A stretch of DNA of 6,639 nucleotides, taken from the NCBI GenBank assembly GCA_023251595.1, contig JAHEYM010000229.1, positions 1 through 6,639 of the forward strand, given 5' to 3'. Position 1 is the first letter of the stretch. Each line of letters begins with the position of its first letter. The notes under the pieces are model-generated. The model had not been told where the DNA came from and did no database searches. It was given only the letters and a program-made list of their open reading frames with translations. Shown here in pieces: positions 1 through 5,644 of the stretch. The DNA comes from Bacteroidota bacterium. Lineage in GTDB: Bacteria > Bacteroidota > Bacteroidia > AKYH767-A > JABDAW01. Made by a program: the position numbers and the translations under genes.

Positions 1-2
1 TT

Positions 3-467
3 TGTGTTTCGAAATTAGATGAATTAGCAGATGGAAAATTCAAAGAAATTATTGATGATGAAAGTGCAGATTTAAATTTAGTAACAAGAGTTGTGTTCTG
101 TTCGGGGAAGGTGTATTACGACATTTGTGCTTCCTTGCCCCCACCCAGCCTCCCCCAAAAGGGGGAGGAGTTTGACATTCCCCTCCCTATTTGGGTAGGG
201 GCAGCGGTTGTGAGGATCGAGCAATTATATCCATTTCCCGAAAAACAGTTTCAGGAAATTATTGCAAAATATAAAAATGCAAAAGAATATATTTGGGCGC
301 AGGAGGAGCCGGAAAATATGGGAGCCTGGGGTTATCTTTTGCGAACGGTTAAAACAATTTCGCTTAAATTAATTTCACGCCCCGAGAGTGCGAGTCCCGC
401 GACGGGCTCGCATCATACGCATGAGCGCGAACAGGAGGAGTTGGTTAAGAGAGTGAATAGTGAATAG
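3..467 (+). CDS. sucA: 2-oxoglutarate dehydrogenase E1 component, C-terminal part (5' partial)
   Basis: This is the C-terminal 154 residues of the thiamine-diphosphate-dependent E1 subunit of the 2-oxoglutarate dehydrogenase complex, a cytoplasmic TCA-cycle enzyme that decarboxylates 2-oxoglutarate and passes the succinyl group to E2. The frame is open from base 3, so the start lies outside the window. Family landmarks seen in order are RVVFCSGKVYYD, VVRIEQLYPFP, a QEEPENMGAWGYLLR block and RPESASPATGSHHTHEREQ, all typical of the last domain of SucA/OdhA. Between KVYYD and VVRIEQ, where relatives have a short linker, there is a proline-rich segment (LPPPSLPQKGEEF...) encoded by a GC-rich palindrome at 136-203 that keeps the frame. 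The last codons (VNSE and the TAG stop) lie in the first units of a heptamer array. The neighbouring gene is convergent. The identity is secure from the motifs. Whether the inserted linker is tolerated is inference. Confidence 0.93.
   Translation, partial: CVSKLDELADGKFKEIIDDESADLNLVTRVVFCSGKVYYDICASLPPPSLPQKGEEFDIPLPIWVGAAVVRIEQLYPFPEKQFQEIIAKYKNAKEYIWAQEEPENMGAWGYLLRTVKTISLKLISRPESASPATGSHHTHEREQEELVKRVNSE
136..203. repeat. GC-rich palindromic repeat inserted in frame in sucA
   Basis: Two nested inverted repeats are visible. The inner one is CCTCCCCCAAAAGGGGGAGG (149-168), a perfect 8-bp stem with an AAAA loop. The outer one pairs TGCCCCCACCCA (136-147) with TGGGTAGGGGCA (192-203), 11 of 12 positions. 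The tract is far more GC-rich than the sucA sequence around it, and it falls exactly in the linker between KVYYD and VVRIEQ. It reads through without a stop and restores the frame. C-rich/G-rich palindromes of this sort are common between genes in Bacteroidota, so a small dispersed element that landed in a permissive linker is the simplest reading. That origin is inference. Confidence 0.75.
389..412. other. GC-rich stem-loop inside the sucA coding region
   Basis: TGCGAG (389-394) pairs with CTCGCA (407-412), and CCCG (396-399) with CGGG (403-406), leaving one bulged T and a three-base loop. It overlaps codons for the conserved SASPATGS motif, so it is coding. The GC-rich codons stand out in an AT-rich gene. 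It may be chance, or the trace of a repeat. Confidence 0.4.
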
Positions 468-542
468 TGGTTAGTGGTTAGTGGTTAGTGGTTAGTGGTT
501 AGTGGTTAGTGGTTAGTGGTTAGTGGTTAGTGGTTAGTGGTT
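452..542. repeat. Heptanucleotide tandem repeat, 11 x AGTGGTT plus 2 x AGTGAAT
   Basis: Two AGTGAAT units (452-458, 459-465) are followed by eleven identical AGTGGTT units (466-542) with no interruption. The array begins inside the last codons of sucA: the TAG stop at 465-467 spans the junction of the AGTGAAT and AGTGGTT units. It ends 7 bp before the stop codon of the convergent dipeptidase gene. Perfect identity of the units suggests recent expansion by slippage, so copy number is probably variable between strains (inference). There are no spacers, so it is not a CRISPR array. Confidence 0.95.
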
Positions 543-549
543 AAAAAAA

Positions 550-1539
550 TTATTTCCATATTCTTTTAATAAATTTAATGACATTTAAATTACTTATCTT
601 TTCAATTAGTTCCGGAGATATTCTTTCCGACAAGTTTTTTTGTATGGAGGGATAACAACCTGCATTTTCGTGCTCCTTGTGGAAAAACGGTCGTCGTGAT
701 TGGTCAGGGTGACTGTCGGTATAGAAAAAATCTGCTCCGAAACAGAGCGCGTCAGCACCTCCGAGTGTTATTCCATAATCGATATGATCATAAATCGCAT
801 TTGGATTTTCGTTATTTACAAACGCACGGACAAAATTAATTCCGATTACTCCATTTCGTTTAATGATTTCTTTTGCGATATCGTCGGGTAAATTTCGTGG
901 ATGATTGAATACGCTCCGGAAATTCGAATGACTTGCAATGACAGGTAAGTCTAAATTATATTTTGAAATATAATTCATCATTTCGAAAGCCAATGCATCG
1001 CTGGTGTGCGAAAAATCGATGGCGATTTTTTTTCCATTCACATATTCCAGCAAAGCTTTTCCGTCTTCTTTCAGACCTGCTTTGGAAGTATTTCCACCTC
1101 CAAAACGATTTTCGGTATGATGTGTAAGTCCGATATATAAAATTCCGCCTGTATTGGAAATAATCTTCTCCAATTTCCTAAAACCATCTTTTAAACTATC
1201 GTTTTCTTCACAAAATCCGGAAGCATTTTCGATGGCAGCAATAGCACCAATTGTCTTTGATTCCGAAACCGTGTTTAGTGTCTCCGAATCGCATATAAAA
1301 TAAAGGAGATCATTATATTTTGTAAGAATTTCTTTAAATATTAAGCTCTGTCTCAGTCCTAATTCACTGCTGTCTTTTTGGGTTGAAGTGTAGATTGCCA
1401 TAATCTGCATTTTTACATTTCCTTCGATCAAAGCAGGAAAAGAACAACCGATACCACCTTTTTTTCGTGGATCGACGTCGGGAACCTCTTGCAAATAAGA
1501 GAGGAGATCGCAGTGGAGGTCGATTATGAATGGGAACAT
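550..1539 (-). CDS. Membrane dipeptidase-like zinc peptidase, family M19
   Basis: This is a 329-residue member of the M19 (renal dipeptidase) family of the amidohydrolase-like TIM-barrel enzymes, which hydrolyse dipeptides, including D-amino-acid-containing ones in some bacterial members. By analogy with the human enzyme the binuclear zinc ligands can be assigned: H9 and D11 in IDLHCD, E104 in AIENASGF, H178 in IDFSHTSD and H204 in IASHSN. R215 in HPRNLPDD matches the substrate-carboxylate arginine, and D270 in FGADFF matches the catalytic-site aspartate. Length is a little shorter than many relatives. No signal peptide is seen, so a cytoplasmic location is likely. ATG 1539 is chosen because the frame runs upstream only to a TAG without another usual start codon. 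The gene is convergent with sucA. The exact substrate cannot be read from the sequence. Confidence 0.93.
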   Translation of the reverse strand: MFPFIIDLHCDLLSYLQEVPDVDPRKKGGIGCSFPALIEGNVKMQIMAIYTSTQKDSSELGLRQSLIFKEILTKYNDLLYFICDSETLNTVSESKTIGAIAAIENASGFCEENDSLKDGFRKLEKIISNTGGILYIGLTHHTENRFGGGNTSKAGLKEDGKALLEYVNGKKIAIDFSHTSDALAFEMMNYISKYNLDLPVIASHSNFRSVFNHPRNLPDDIAKEIIKRNGVIGINFVRAFVNNENPNAIYDHIDYGITLGGADALCFGADFFYTDSHPDQSRRPFFHKEHENAGCYPSIQKNLSERISPELIEKISNLNVIKFIKRIWK

Positions 1540-1592
1540 GAGGTCGAAGGTAATAAATCCTTGAATGATTTCAAAATAGTGAGTTTGTGTCC

Positions 1593-1641
1593 TTTGCTAT
1601 AGACCGTTTGCTATGGGCTCGTGCAGATTAACGCAGATAAC
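1593..1641. repeat. Short direct repeats upstream of the dipeptidase gene
   Basis: Two 14-15-base units starting TTTGCTAT (1593-1606 and 1607-1621) stand head to tail, followed by GCAGATTAAC (1623-1632) and GCAGATAAC (1633-1641). They lie in the roughly 200-bp gap between the membrane-protein gene and the dipeptidase gene. They look like small degenerate tandem repeats of the same general sort as those at both ends of the window. No function can be assigned. Confidence 0.55.
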
Positions 1642-1662
1642 ATTTTGCGAGAAAAAAGAATG

Positions 1663-1724
1663 GAATAATTAAATGAAAAACATGAAGAATATTTCAAAAA
1701 TTCTCTTCCATTTAAATCATACAA
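1663..1724 (-). pseudogene. Relic of a T9SS C-terminal sorting domain
   Basis: Read on the - strand, this stretch encodes LYDLNGREFLKYSSCFSF followed by NYSI. The intact T9SS protein at 3638-5119 has LYDLDGRETLKYSSDFSR then NYSI at residues 442-463. At the DNA level 1663-1724 and 3735-3796 align without gaps over 62 bp with 11 mismatches by my count, about 82% identity. No start, no signal peptide and no propeller body accompany it, so it is a fragment. It starts 12 nt after the TGA of the membrane-protein gene and is in the same frame as that gene. The downstream part (corresponding to the end of the sorting domain) has lost similarity. A leftover from a lost or duplicated T9SS-cargo gene is the likeliest origin. 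Confidence 0.75.
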
Positions 1725-1736
1725 AAGAGATGTTTT

Positions 1737-2357
1737 TCACTTTGGGTTTTTAATCGTCAACCGCCTCGTTGTATCTTGGGTTTTGCCTTCCCTGTCCAAT
1801 GGATATAAATATTTTCCAGATTTCTCGATCAAGTATTTATCTGAAAACAGACTATCCGTAAATGTTTGAACCTTTCTATTCAGAAAAATTGTATCTCCAT
1901 TCATTTTATATTTGCCGGGATAAAGACAAACCCAATCAACTCCCCCTGTCTCAATTTCAAAACACCCATCTTGTCGAAGTGTCAAAGATTTTTTATCTAA
2001 ATCTCTGTGATTTTTAATATATGCATAGATTCTAATCTCACTTTCAAACATACCACAGAGAGCAAAATGGGTTACAAAAAACAGCGCAAGAATAACACAT
2101 GAAATCCAAAGGGGAATATAATTCATCGGTTTATCATAAAATGCTTTACGAACAACGTAAATTATCATAATCACAAACAATACAACCAAATAAATCAGAC
2201 TAAAAAATAAAATTTCAGCCAATTCAACCAAGCCAGAACACCTGTCACCGAATACAACTTGTGTTTTGATAAGTAGTCCACCGAAAATTAAAAGAATTAT
2301 TGAGGAATAATATTTTTTCAAATTTTGAGGTTTATTTAACTTTCTGGGGATGCCCAT
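1737..2357 (-). CDS. Hypothetical membrane protein, three TM helices plus C-terminal domain
   Basis: I do not recognise this gene. From ATG 2357 it gives 206 residues with three hydrophobic segments at about 18-36, 48-69 and 80-101, then a soluble C-terminal domain (about 105-206). The basic RKAFYDKP loop between helices 2 and 3 suggests it lies in the cytoplasm, which would put the C-terminal domain in the periplasm. That domain has LTLRQDGCFEIETGG and GKYKMNGDTIFL, a pattern seen in small Bacteroidota beta-sheet domains of unknown role. The start is uncertain: the open frame reaches ATG 2438, but that would overlap the upstream gene by 107 bp. ATG 2357 overlaps by 26 bp. A TTG at 2321, just after the upstream stop, would give a tidy MKKYYSSIILL start. 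The gene is translationally linked to the acidic protein upstream of it. Confidence 0.7.
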   Translation of the reverse strand: MGIPRKLNKPQNLKKYYSSIILLIFGGLLIKTQVVFGDRCSGLVELAEILFFSLIYLVVLFVIMIIYVVRKAFYDKPMNYIPLWISCVILALFFVTHFALCGMFESEIRIYAYIKNHRDLDKKSLTLRQDGCFEIETGGVDWVCLYPGKYKMNGDTIFLNRKVQTFTDSLFSDKYLIEKSGKYLYPLDREGKTQDTTRRLTIKNPK

Positions 2358-3138
2358 CCGGAAAAACTCCATAGATCTTTTTATAGGCGACAACGACTGG
2401 TGATGGAACATTGTATTTAGCTTCTTCAAATTCTTCATTATAAATGTGATCTAATTCTTTTTGAAAATCATCGACTTTCGTCTTTTCAATTTCCTGTTCC
2501 ATCGCTTTTCCGGGGTCATAGTCCTCGAGAGCCGGGGTATCTTCCTTCTGAAAACGGATCAAGCCCATTCTCGGGAAGGAATATTTCCAATCACATTTTT
2601 CCTTTTTTAAAACAGAAAATATATATTCATAAAAAGGTTGGAGGTTTCCCCTTCCATCAATCCAAATTGTACCCATGTAAAACTCCATATAGTCCATATT
2701 CATCCAATCTGAATCATCGATAACTTTTTCATTAATAAACTCTGCAATAAAACCTGCACTTCCCCGAAAAGAACCAAGGTCGTATTCAATTCCATCTTCA
2801 TCTACCACGCTATGATTGTGGGAGAATATATCCCAAAGACAAAGCCCCAGAAGAGTTAAGGACTCTTTATCTTCATCAACATCAGAAAGGTCTTGAGAAT
2901 AATCTGACAACAAAATTGGTTCTTCCTCTTTCTCACTTTTATGCCATTTATTTAAATTTTCAATAAAAATTAACGCTTCTTCATATTGCTGCTGCGCTGT
3001 GGGGTGGAAAAACTCGACAAAGGCACTTTTTCTCCATCCTTCAGGAACAATCAAATTCAAAAAAGAAGAATAACCACCACGAATCTTAAGTAGAAGACCT
3101 AAACACTCAGCATCGGAATGCGTATTTTCAAACTCCAT
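2332..3138 (-). CDS. Hypothetical acidic soluble protein
   Basis: This is a 268-residue protein that I cannot name. It is strongly acidic, with clusters at about 69-74 (EKEEEP) and 83-92 (DLSDVDEDKE), and has no signal peptide or membrane segment. The central part, about residues 96-196, looks like a folded conserved core: LGLCLWDIFSHNH, DLGSFRGSAGFIAEFIN, MEFYMGTIWI, then CDWKYSFPRMGLIRF. The C-terminal third is charged and probably helical (KAMEQEIEKTKVDDFQKELD). The start at ATG 3138 is firm on the upstream side because an in-frame TAA lies one codon before it. Its 3' end overlaps the start region of the three-helix membrane protein, so the two are probably co-expressed. The DWDIF/SFRG-like core recalls uncharacterised accessory proteins of Bacteroidota, but this is an impression, not a match. 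Confidence 0.8.
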   Translation of the reverse strand: MEFENTHSDAECLGLLLKIRGGYSSFLNLIVPEGWRKSAFVEFFHPTAQQQYEEALIFIENLNKWHKSEKEEEPILLSDYSQDLSDVDEDKESLTLLGLCLWDIFSHNHSVVDEDGIEYDLGSFRGSAGFIAEFINEKVIDDSDWMNMDYMEFYMGTIWIDGRGNLQPFYEYIFSVLKKEKCDWKYSFPRMGLIRFQKEDTPALEDYDPGKAMEQEIEKTKVDDFQKELDHIYNEEFEEAKYNVPSPVVVAYKKIYGVFPDGHPQKVK

Positions 3139-3294
3139 GCGTTATTAGGATTTTCAGATAATTAATTAAATGAAGAATATATCTGCGAAGGTATTAAATG
3201 TTGAATTTATGAGCAAGTAATAGTTAATGCAATTCTGTTTCGATCAAAATGAATCCCATTTCACTTAAAGTTTGCCGTCCGAAATGCACTACAG

Positions 3295-3358
3295 ATCACT
3301 TCAGGAAGTCGCTATTACGAGTGCCAGACCAAACATTATTTAACGACTTCCTTCGTGA
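3295..3358. repeat. Imperfect inverted repeat
   Basis: AGGAAGTCG (3303-3311) and CGACTTCCT (3344-3352) are exact inverse complements. The pairing extends outwards with a small mismatch to ATCAC (3295-3299) and GTGAT (3355-3359), leaving a loop of 32 nt. It sits immediately left of the long palindrome at 3379-3458. Confidence 0.6.
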
Positions 3359-3378
3359 TGACGATCGCATCATTCACA

Positions 3379-3458
3379 GGTTTGGAGGGAGGGAAGCAGG
3401 CGAAATTAAATCCATTTTAAAATAAAATTCTCTACGCCTGCTCCCCTCCCTCCAGACC
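3379..3458. repeat. Long palindrome with 24-bp arms
   Basis: The left arm 3379-3402 (GGTTTGGAGGGAGGG then AAGCAGGCG) and the right arm 3435-3458 (CGCCTGCTCCCC then TCCCTCCAGACC) are inverse complements at 22 of 24 positions, around a 32-bp AT-rich centre. The G-run/C-run arms resemble in style the palindrome inserted in sucA, though the sequences differ. Such a stem could stop transcription coming from the T9SS gene, but no U-tract follows on the - strand, so a terminator role is only a possibility. Confidence 0.8.
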
Positions 3459-3637
3459 ACCCGCCTACCTGACGCGAAGGTATTCCGTCATTGCGAGGGA
3501 GCTTGCGACCGAAGCAATCTGTTTTGATCGTGCAAGATCACAAAAAACCAAGGCGAATGAAACAATCGGTGAAGATTTCCGGACGGTACTCACTTATGTA
3601 TTTTAGATAAAATTAAATAAAAGCAAATATATAAGCG

Positions 3638-5119
3638 TCATTTTATCACCACCAACTTTTTATATATAATATTTTTTTCACCCAAACCAACCGACATAAT
3701 ATAAACGCCATTCGGAATATTCGAAAGAGAAATCGAATAATTTCTTGAAAAATCTGATGAATATTTCAGAGTCTCTCTTCCATCTAAATCATACAATATT
3801 AATTTTATGTTGAAGTTATTATTGCTGGAAATTGTTACATTGTTAGTGGCGGGGTTGGGAAAAATGTTAATTTGATCATTCTTGTCTTTTTTCTCTGAAA
3901 CACCAACAGTTAGCGTATCGCAAGGACTGCCTATCAAAGGCCCAAGATTGTAATTTACCATGTTTGGAAGACCTCCATATGCACGGTGTCCACCAAGGTG
4001 AAAAGCTAATGTGTCGAAGTTGCATGAAACACCTGGGTTGTTCGGATTTTGAATAACCGATAAATTCATATTTCTGTGATCGAAAACATTATTAGGTTCA
4101 GATTCAAACCCACTCACGATATAAATTTTATCATCTGGAGCAAGCAATGATGCACCGATTAAGAATGAATCTGTCAAGTCATCCTGATAGATTAAATTAA
4201 ATGAATTCATTGTGTCAGGCGATTCAGCATCTACTTGATAAAGCCTGTCAAAGTCAGAAACATATACATATTTCCCTGTAGGTGAAAATGAACATCCATA
4301 ATTCGAAGTGTTTGGAGTATGATAACCTCTGTAATTGCTGAAAATACCGGTACAGCGATCAAAATCTAACACGGCAACTTTTGGCCAGCCCGTTCCCACA
4401 TAAGCAAGCTTATCTCCTGCACGGTCGAATATCATCTGTCCCTGAATAATATAGGTGGAAAGTGGCGGAAAAGAAGGTCCTATTCTTTGGTACCCCATAT
4501 AAATAATGCTATCATTCTGAATTAATATCTTATAAAATTTATCACTTGAATCTGCTTTTGCGATGATCCACCAGTCACGACCATTTGCGTGTCTCACTGC
4601 GGTAATCTTTTCAGCGAGTTCATCAATAAAAATTAAACTGTCACGCATTAGAACAGAACCGCCTCCACTATTGGCATAGCGACTTAATCTTGCATAAGCC
4701 AACCCACTCCATGGTGGACCATTCCAATCATCCCAAATATAAAACAATAATGTTTTGTCAGTATCTGCATTTTCTGGAATAAAGAGGTCACCCTGCGTAA
4801 AACTTCTATTAGTAAAGAGAGAATCGCCATTTTGAATCATTTGAAACGATCCATTGTATACGCCAGAATAATTTTGATAGTTAGTATTTCTGGCTGGTCC
4901 CATGTAATATAACAAATTTCCATTATTATCAGCAACGGAAGCAAAACCTTCATCTGGTACAGTCACTGTGGGAACCGTGAAAACAGTCGGATTGCTTAAA
5001 TTATTAAAATCAATCCCAACCGAATCGCCGAATACCCAGATTCGATCCTGTCTTTGCGGAAAGCAATGAAAAGAGAACAACGAACAGAGAACAAATAAAA
5101 CCAAAAAGAGTTTTTTCAT
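3638..5119 (-). CDS. Secreted propeller-like protein with T9SS type A sorting domain
   Basis: This 493-residue protein has an N-terminal signal peptide (about residues 1-20, MKKLFLVLFVLCSLFSFHCF) and a C-terminal type IX secretion sorting domain (about 417-493) with INIFPNPATNNVTIS, LYDLDGRE, IPNGVYIMSV and a final KKLVVIK. It should cross the inner membrane by Sec and be exported and anchored at the cell surface, or released, by the T9SS. Between these ends, IWVFGDSVGIDFNN (27-40), ADNNGNLLYYMG (63-74), SFSPTGKYVYVSD (277-289) and LLAPDDKIYIVSG (325-337) are blade-like repeats typical of secreted Bacteroidota WD40/beta-propeller proteins that often open with I-W-x-F-G. It is the last gene of a three-gene unit, starting 3 nt after the kinase-like gene. 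The ligand or substrate is unknown. Its sorting-domain DNA has a degraded second copy at 1663-1724. Confidence 0.87.
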   Translation of the reverse strand: MKKLFLVLFVLCSLFSFHCFPQRQDRIWVFGDSVGIDFNNLSNPTVFTVPTVTVPDEGFASVADNNGNLLYYMGPARNTNYQNYSGVYNGSFQMIQNGDSLFTNRSFTQGDLFIPENADTDKTLLFYIWDDWNGPPWSGLAYARLSRYANSGGGSVLMRDSLIFIDELAEKITAVRHANGRDWWIIAKADSSDKFYKILIQNDSIIYMGYQRIGPSFPPLSTYIIQGQMIFDRAGDKLAYVGTGWPKVAVLDFDRCTGIFSNYRGYHTPNTSNYGCSFSPTGKYVYVSDFDRLYQVDAESPDTMNSFNLIYQDDLTDSFLIGASLLAPDDKIYIVSGFESEPNNVFDHRNMNLSVIQNPNNPGVSCNFDTLAFHLGGHRAYGGLPNMVNYNLGPLIGSPCDTLTVGVSEKKDKNDQINIFPNPATNNVTISSNNNFNIKLILYDLDGRETLKYSSDFSRNYSISLSNIPNGVYIMSVGLGEKNIIYKKLVVIK

Positions 5120-5122
5120 TTT

Positions 5123-5641
5123 TTACCGATTCAAAAAATAAGTTCTGAACTCTTCTATTTCGTTAATTTCGATTTCTATATATTTATCAAAAATTTTATC
5201 ACCCACCTGAGAACGGAGAGCGGAGATACCTACATCGATTAAGCGGAGACCGGTTTGGGTCAATAATATATTATCGAAAGCCAGACCCTGAATATTGGAC
5301 GGACGTTTTAAATCACGATGTACAAAACCTGCCGTATGTAATGCTGTTATTTCATCCACAAAAACATCGAACCAAAGTTCCCGAATCTCTACTTCGTAAG
5401 ACCTGAAATCTATTGGATAAATACGTTCCATCACCAGCATTTCGGCTTGGATAGTTTCATTAAAATCGAGACGGATAAATTTCGCAACTAAATTATTTAT
5501 CCGATTCGCAAACTGCATTTTCTCAGCTTCAGAACCGATCTCTGAACGGGTGTCGCCCACATACAATTTCCCGACTTCGGTATCGCTTAAAACGATGACC
5601 GTATTATTTGCGCCGGAAGATAATTTACGTGGATATTTCAT
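5123..5641 (-). CDS. Minimal protein-kinase-like protein
   Basis: This 172-residue cytoplasmic protein has the hallmarks of the eukaryotic-like kinase fold: a GANNTVIVLSD glycine-loop-like strand (10-20), K25 in VGKLY as the likely ATP lysine, E38/E40 in GSEAEKM as the helix-C candidates, a MLVMERIYP hinge (68-76), HRDLK (108-112) with catalytic-type D110, N124 in FDNILL, and D136-V137-G138 in place of DFG. About 12 residues (KRPSNIQGLAF) separate HRDL from DNILL, where most kinases have only a few, so the catalytic loop is enlarged. The protein ends about 34 residues after DVG, far too short for a normal C-lobe. All catalytic-type residues are nevertheless present, so activity is possible. 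TGA-CAA-ATG at the boundary with the LRR gene (3-nt gap) fixes the start and suggests co-transcription. Confidence 0.8.
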   Translation of the reverse strand: MKYPRKLSSGANNTVIVLSDTEVGKLYVGDTRSEIGSEAEKMQFANRINNLVAKFIRLDFNETIQAEMLVMERIYPIDFRSYEVEIRELWFDVFVDEITALHTAGFVHRDLKRPSNIQGLAFDNILLTQTGLRLIDVGISALRSQVGDKIFDKYIEIEINEIEEFRTYFLNR

Positions 5642-5644
5642 TTG

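Larger units (their letters stand above)
3184..3530. repeat. Partial direct duplication within the repeat island
   Basis: GCGAAGGTATT occurs at 3184-3194 and 3474-3484. About 30 bases after each copy comes a second shared block: GCAATTCTGTTTCGATCA (3229-3246) and GCAATCTGTTTTGATCG (3514-3530). The order and approximate spacing are the same in both, which suggests two diverged copies of one element of about 57-63 bp. The right copy contains GTCATTGCGAGG ... GAAGCAATC (3487-3519), whose ATTGC/GCAAT ends are inverted. The CATTGCGAGG/GAAGCAATC pair is a pattern I know from dispersed bacterial intergenic repeats. Confidence 0.5.
3139..3637. other. Gene-free repeat island of about 500 bp
   Basis: There is no convincing coding sequence between the start of the acidic-protein gene and the end of the T9SS gene. 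The DNA instead carries several inverted and direct repeats: an imperfect stem at 3295-3358, a long 24-bp-arm palindrome at 3379-3458, a partial direct duplication (3184-3246 with 3474-3530), and a possible outer inverted pair at 3272-3285 and 3575-3588. The promoter of the acidic-protein gene must lie at its left edge, but I see no clear TAnnTTTG box there. No intrinsic terminator with a U-tract is evident after the T9SS gene. Confidence 0.7.

Noticed and set aside
149..168. Intrinsic terminator (perfect G/C hairpin)
   Set aside because: It lies inside the sucA reading frame, has no U-tract, and conserved sucA sequence continues after it.
452..542. CRISPR array
   Set aside because: The units are 7 bp and contiguous with no spacers, and no cas gene is nearby.
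700..891. 63-codon + strand open frame
   Set aside because: It lies inside the dipeptidase gene on the opposite strand, which has clear zinc-ligand motifs.
1540..1600. Extended N-terminus for the dipeptidase gene
   Set aside because: The frame is open upstream to a TAG but has no ATG, GTG or TTG, so ATG 1539 is the first usable start.
2358..2438. Longer N-terminus for the membrane protein from ATG 2438
   Set aside because: It would overlap the upstream gene by 107 bp, and the extra residues look like an out-of-frame reading of that gene with no domain.
3200..3250. Promoter for the acidic-protein gene
   Set aside because: I found no sequence close to both the TAnnTTTG and TTTG boxes at suitable spacing.
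3249..3425. 58-codon open frame on the + strand in the repeat island (starts MNPISLKVCRPK)
   Set aside because: It runs across two inverted repeats, so its sequence is explained by the repeats. No recognisable motif and no start signal are seen.
3379..3458. Intrinsic terminator of the T9SS gene
   Set aside because: The arms are long and GC-rich, but the centre is 32 bp and no U-run follows on the - strand. It is kept as a repeat only.
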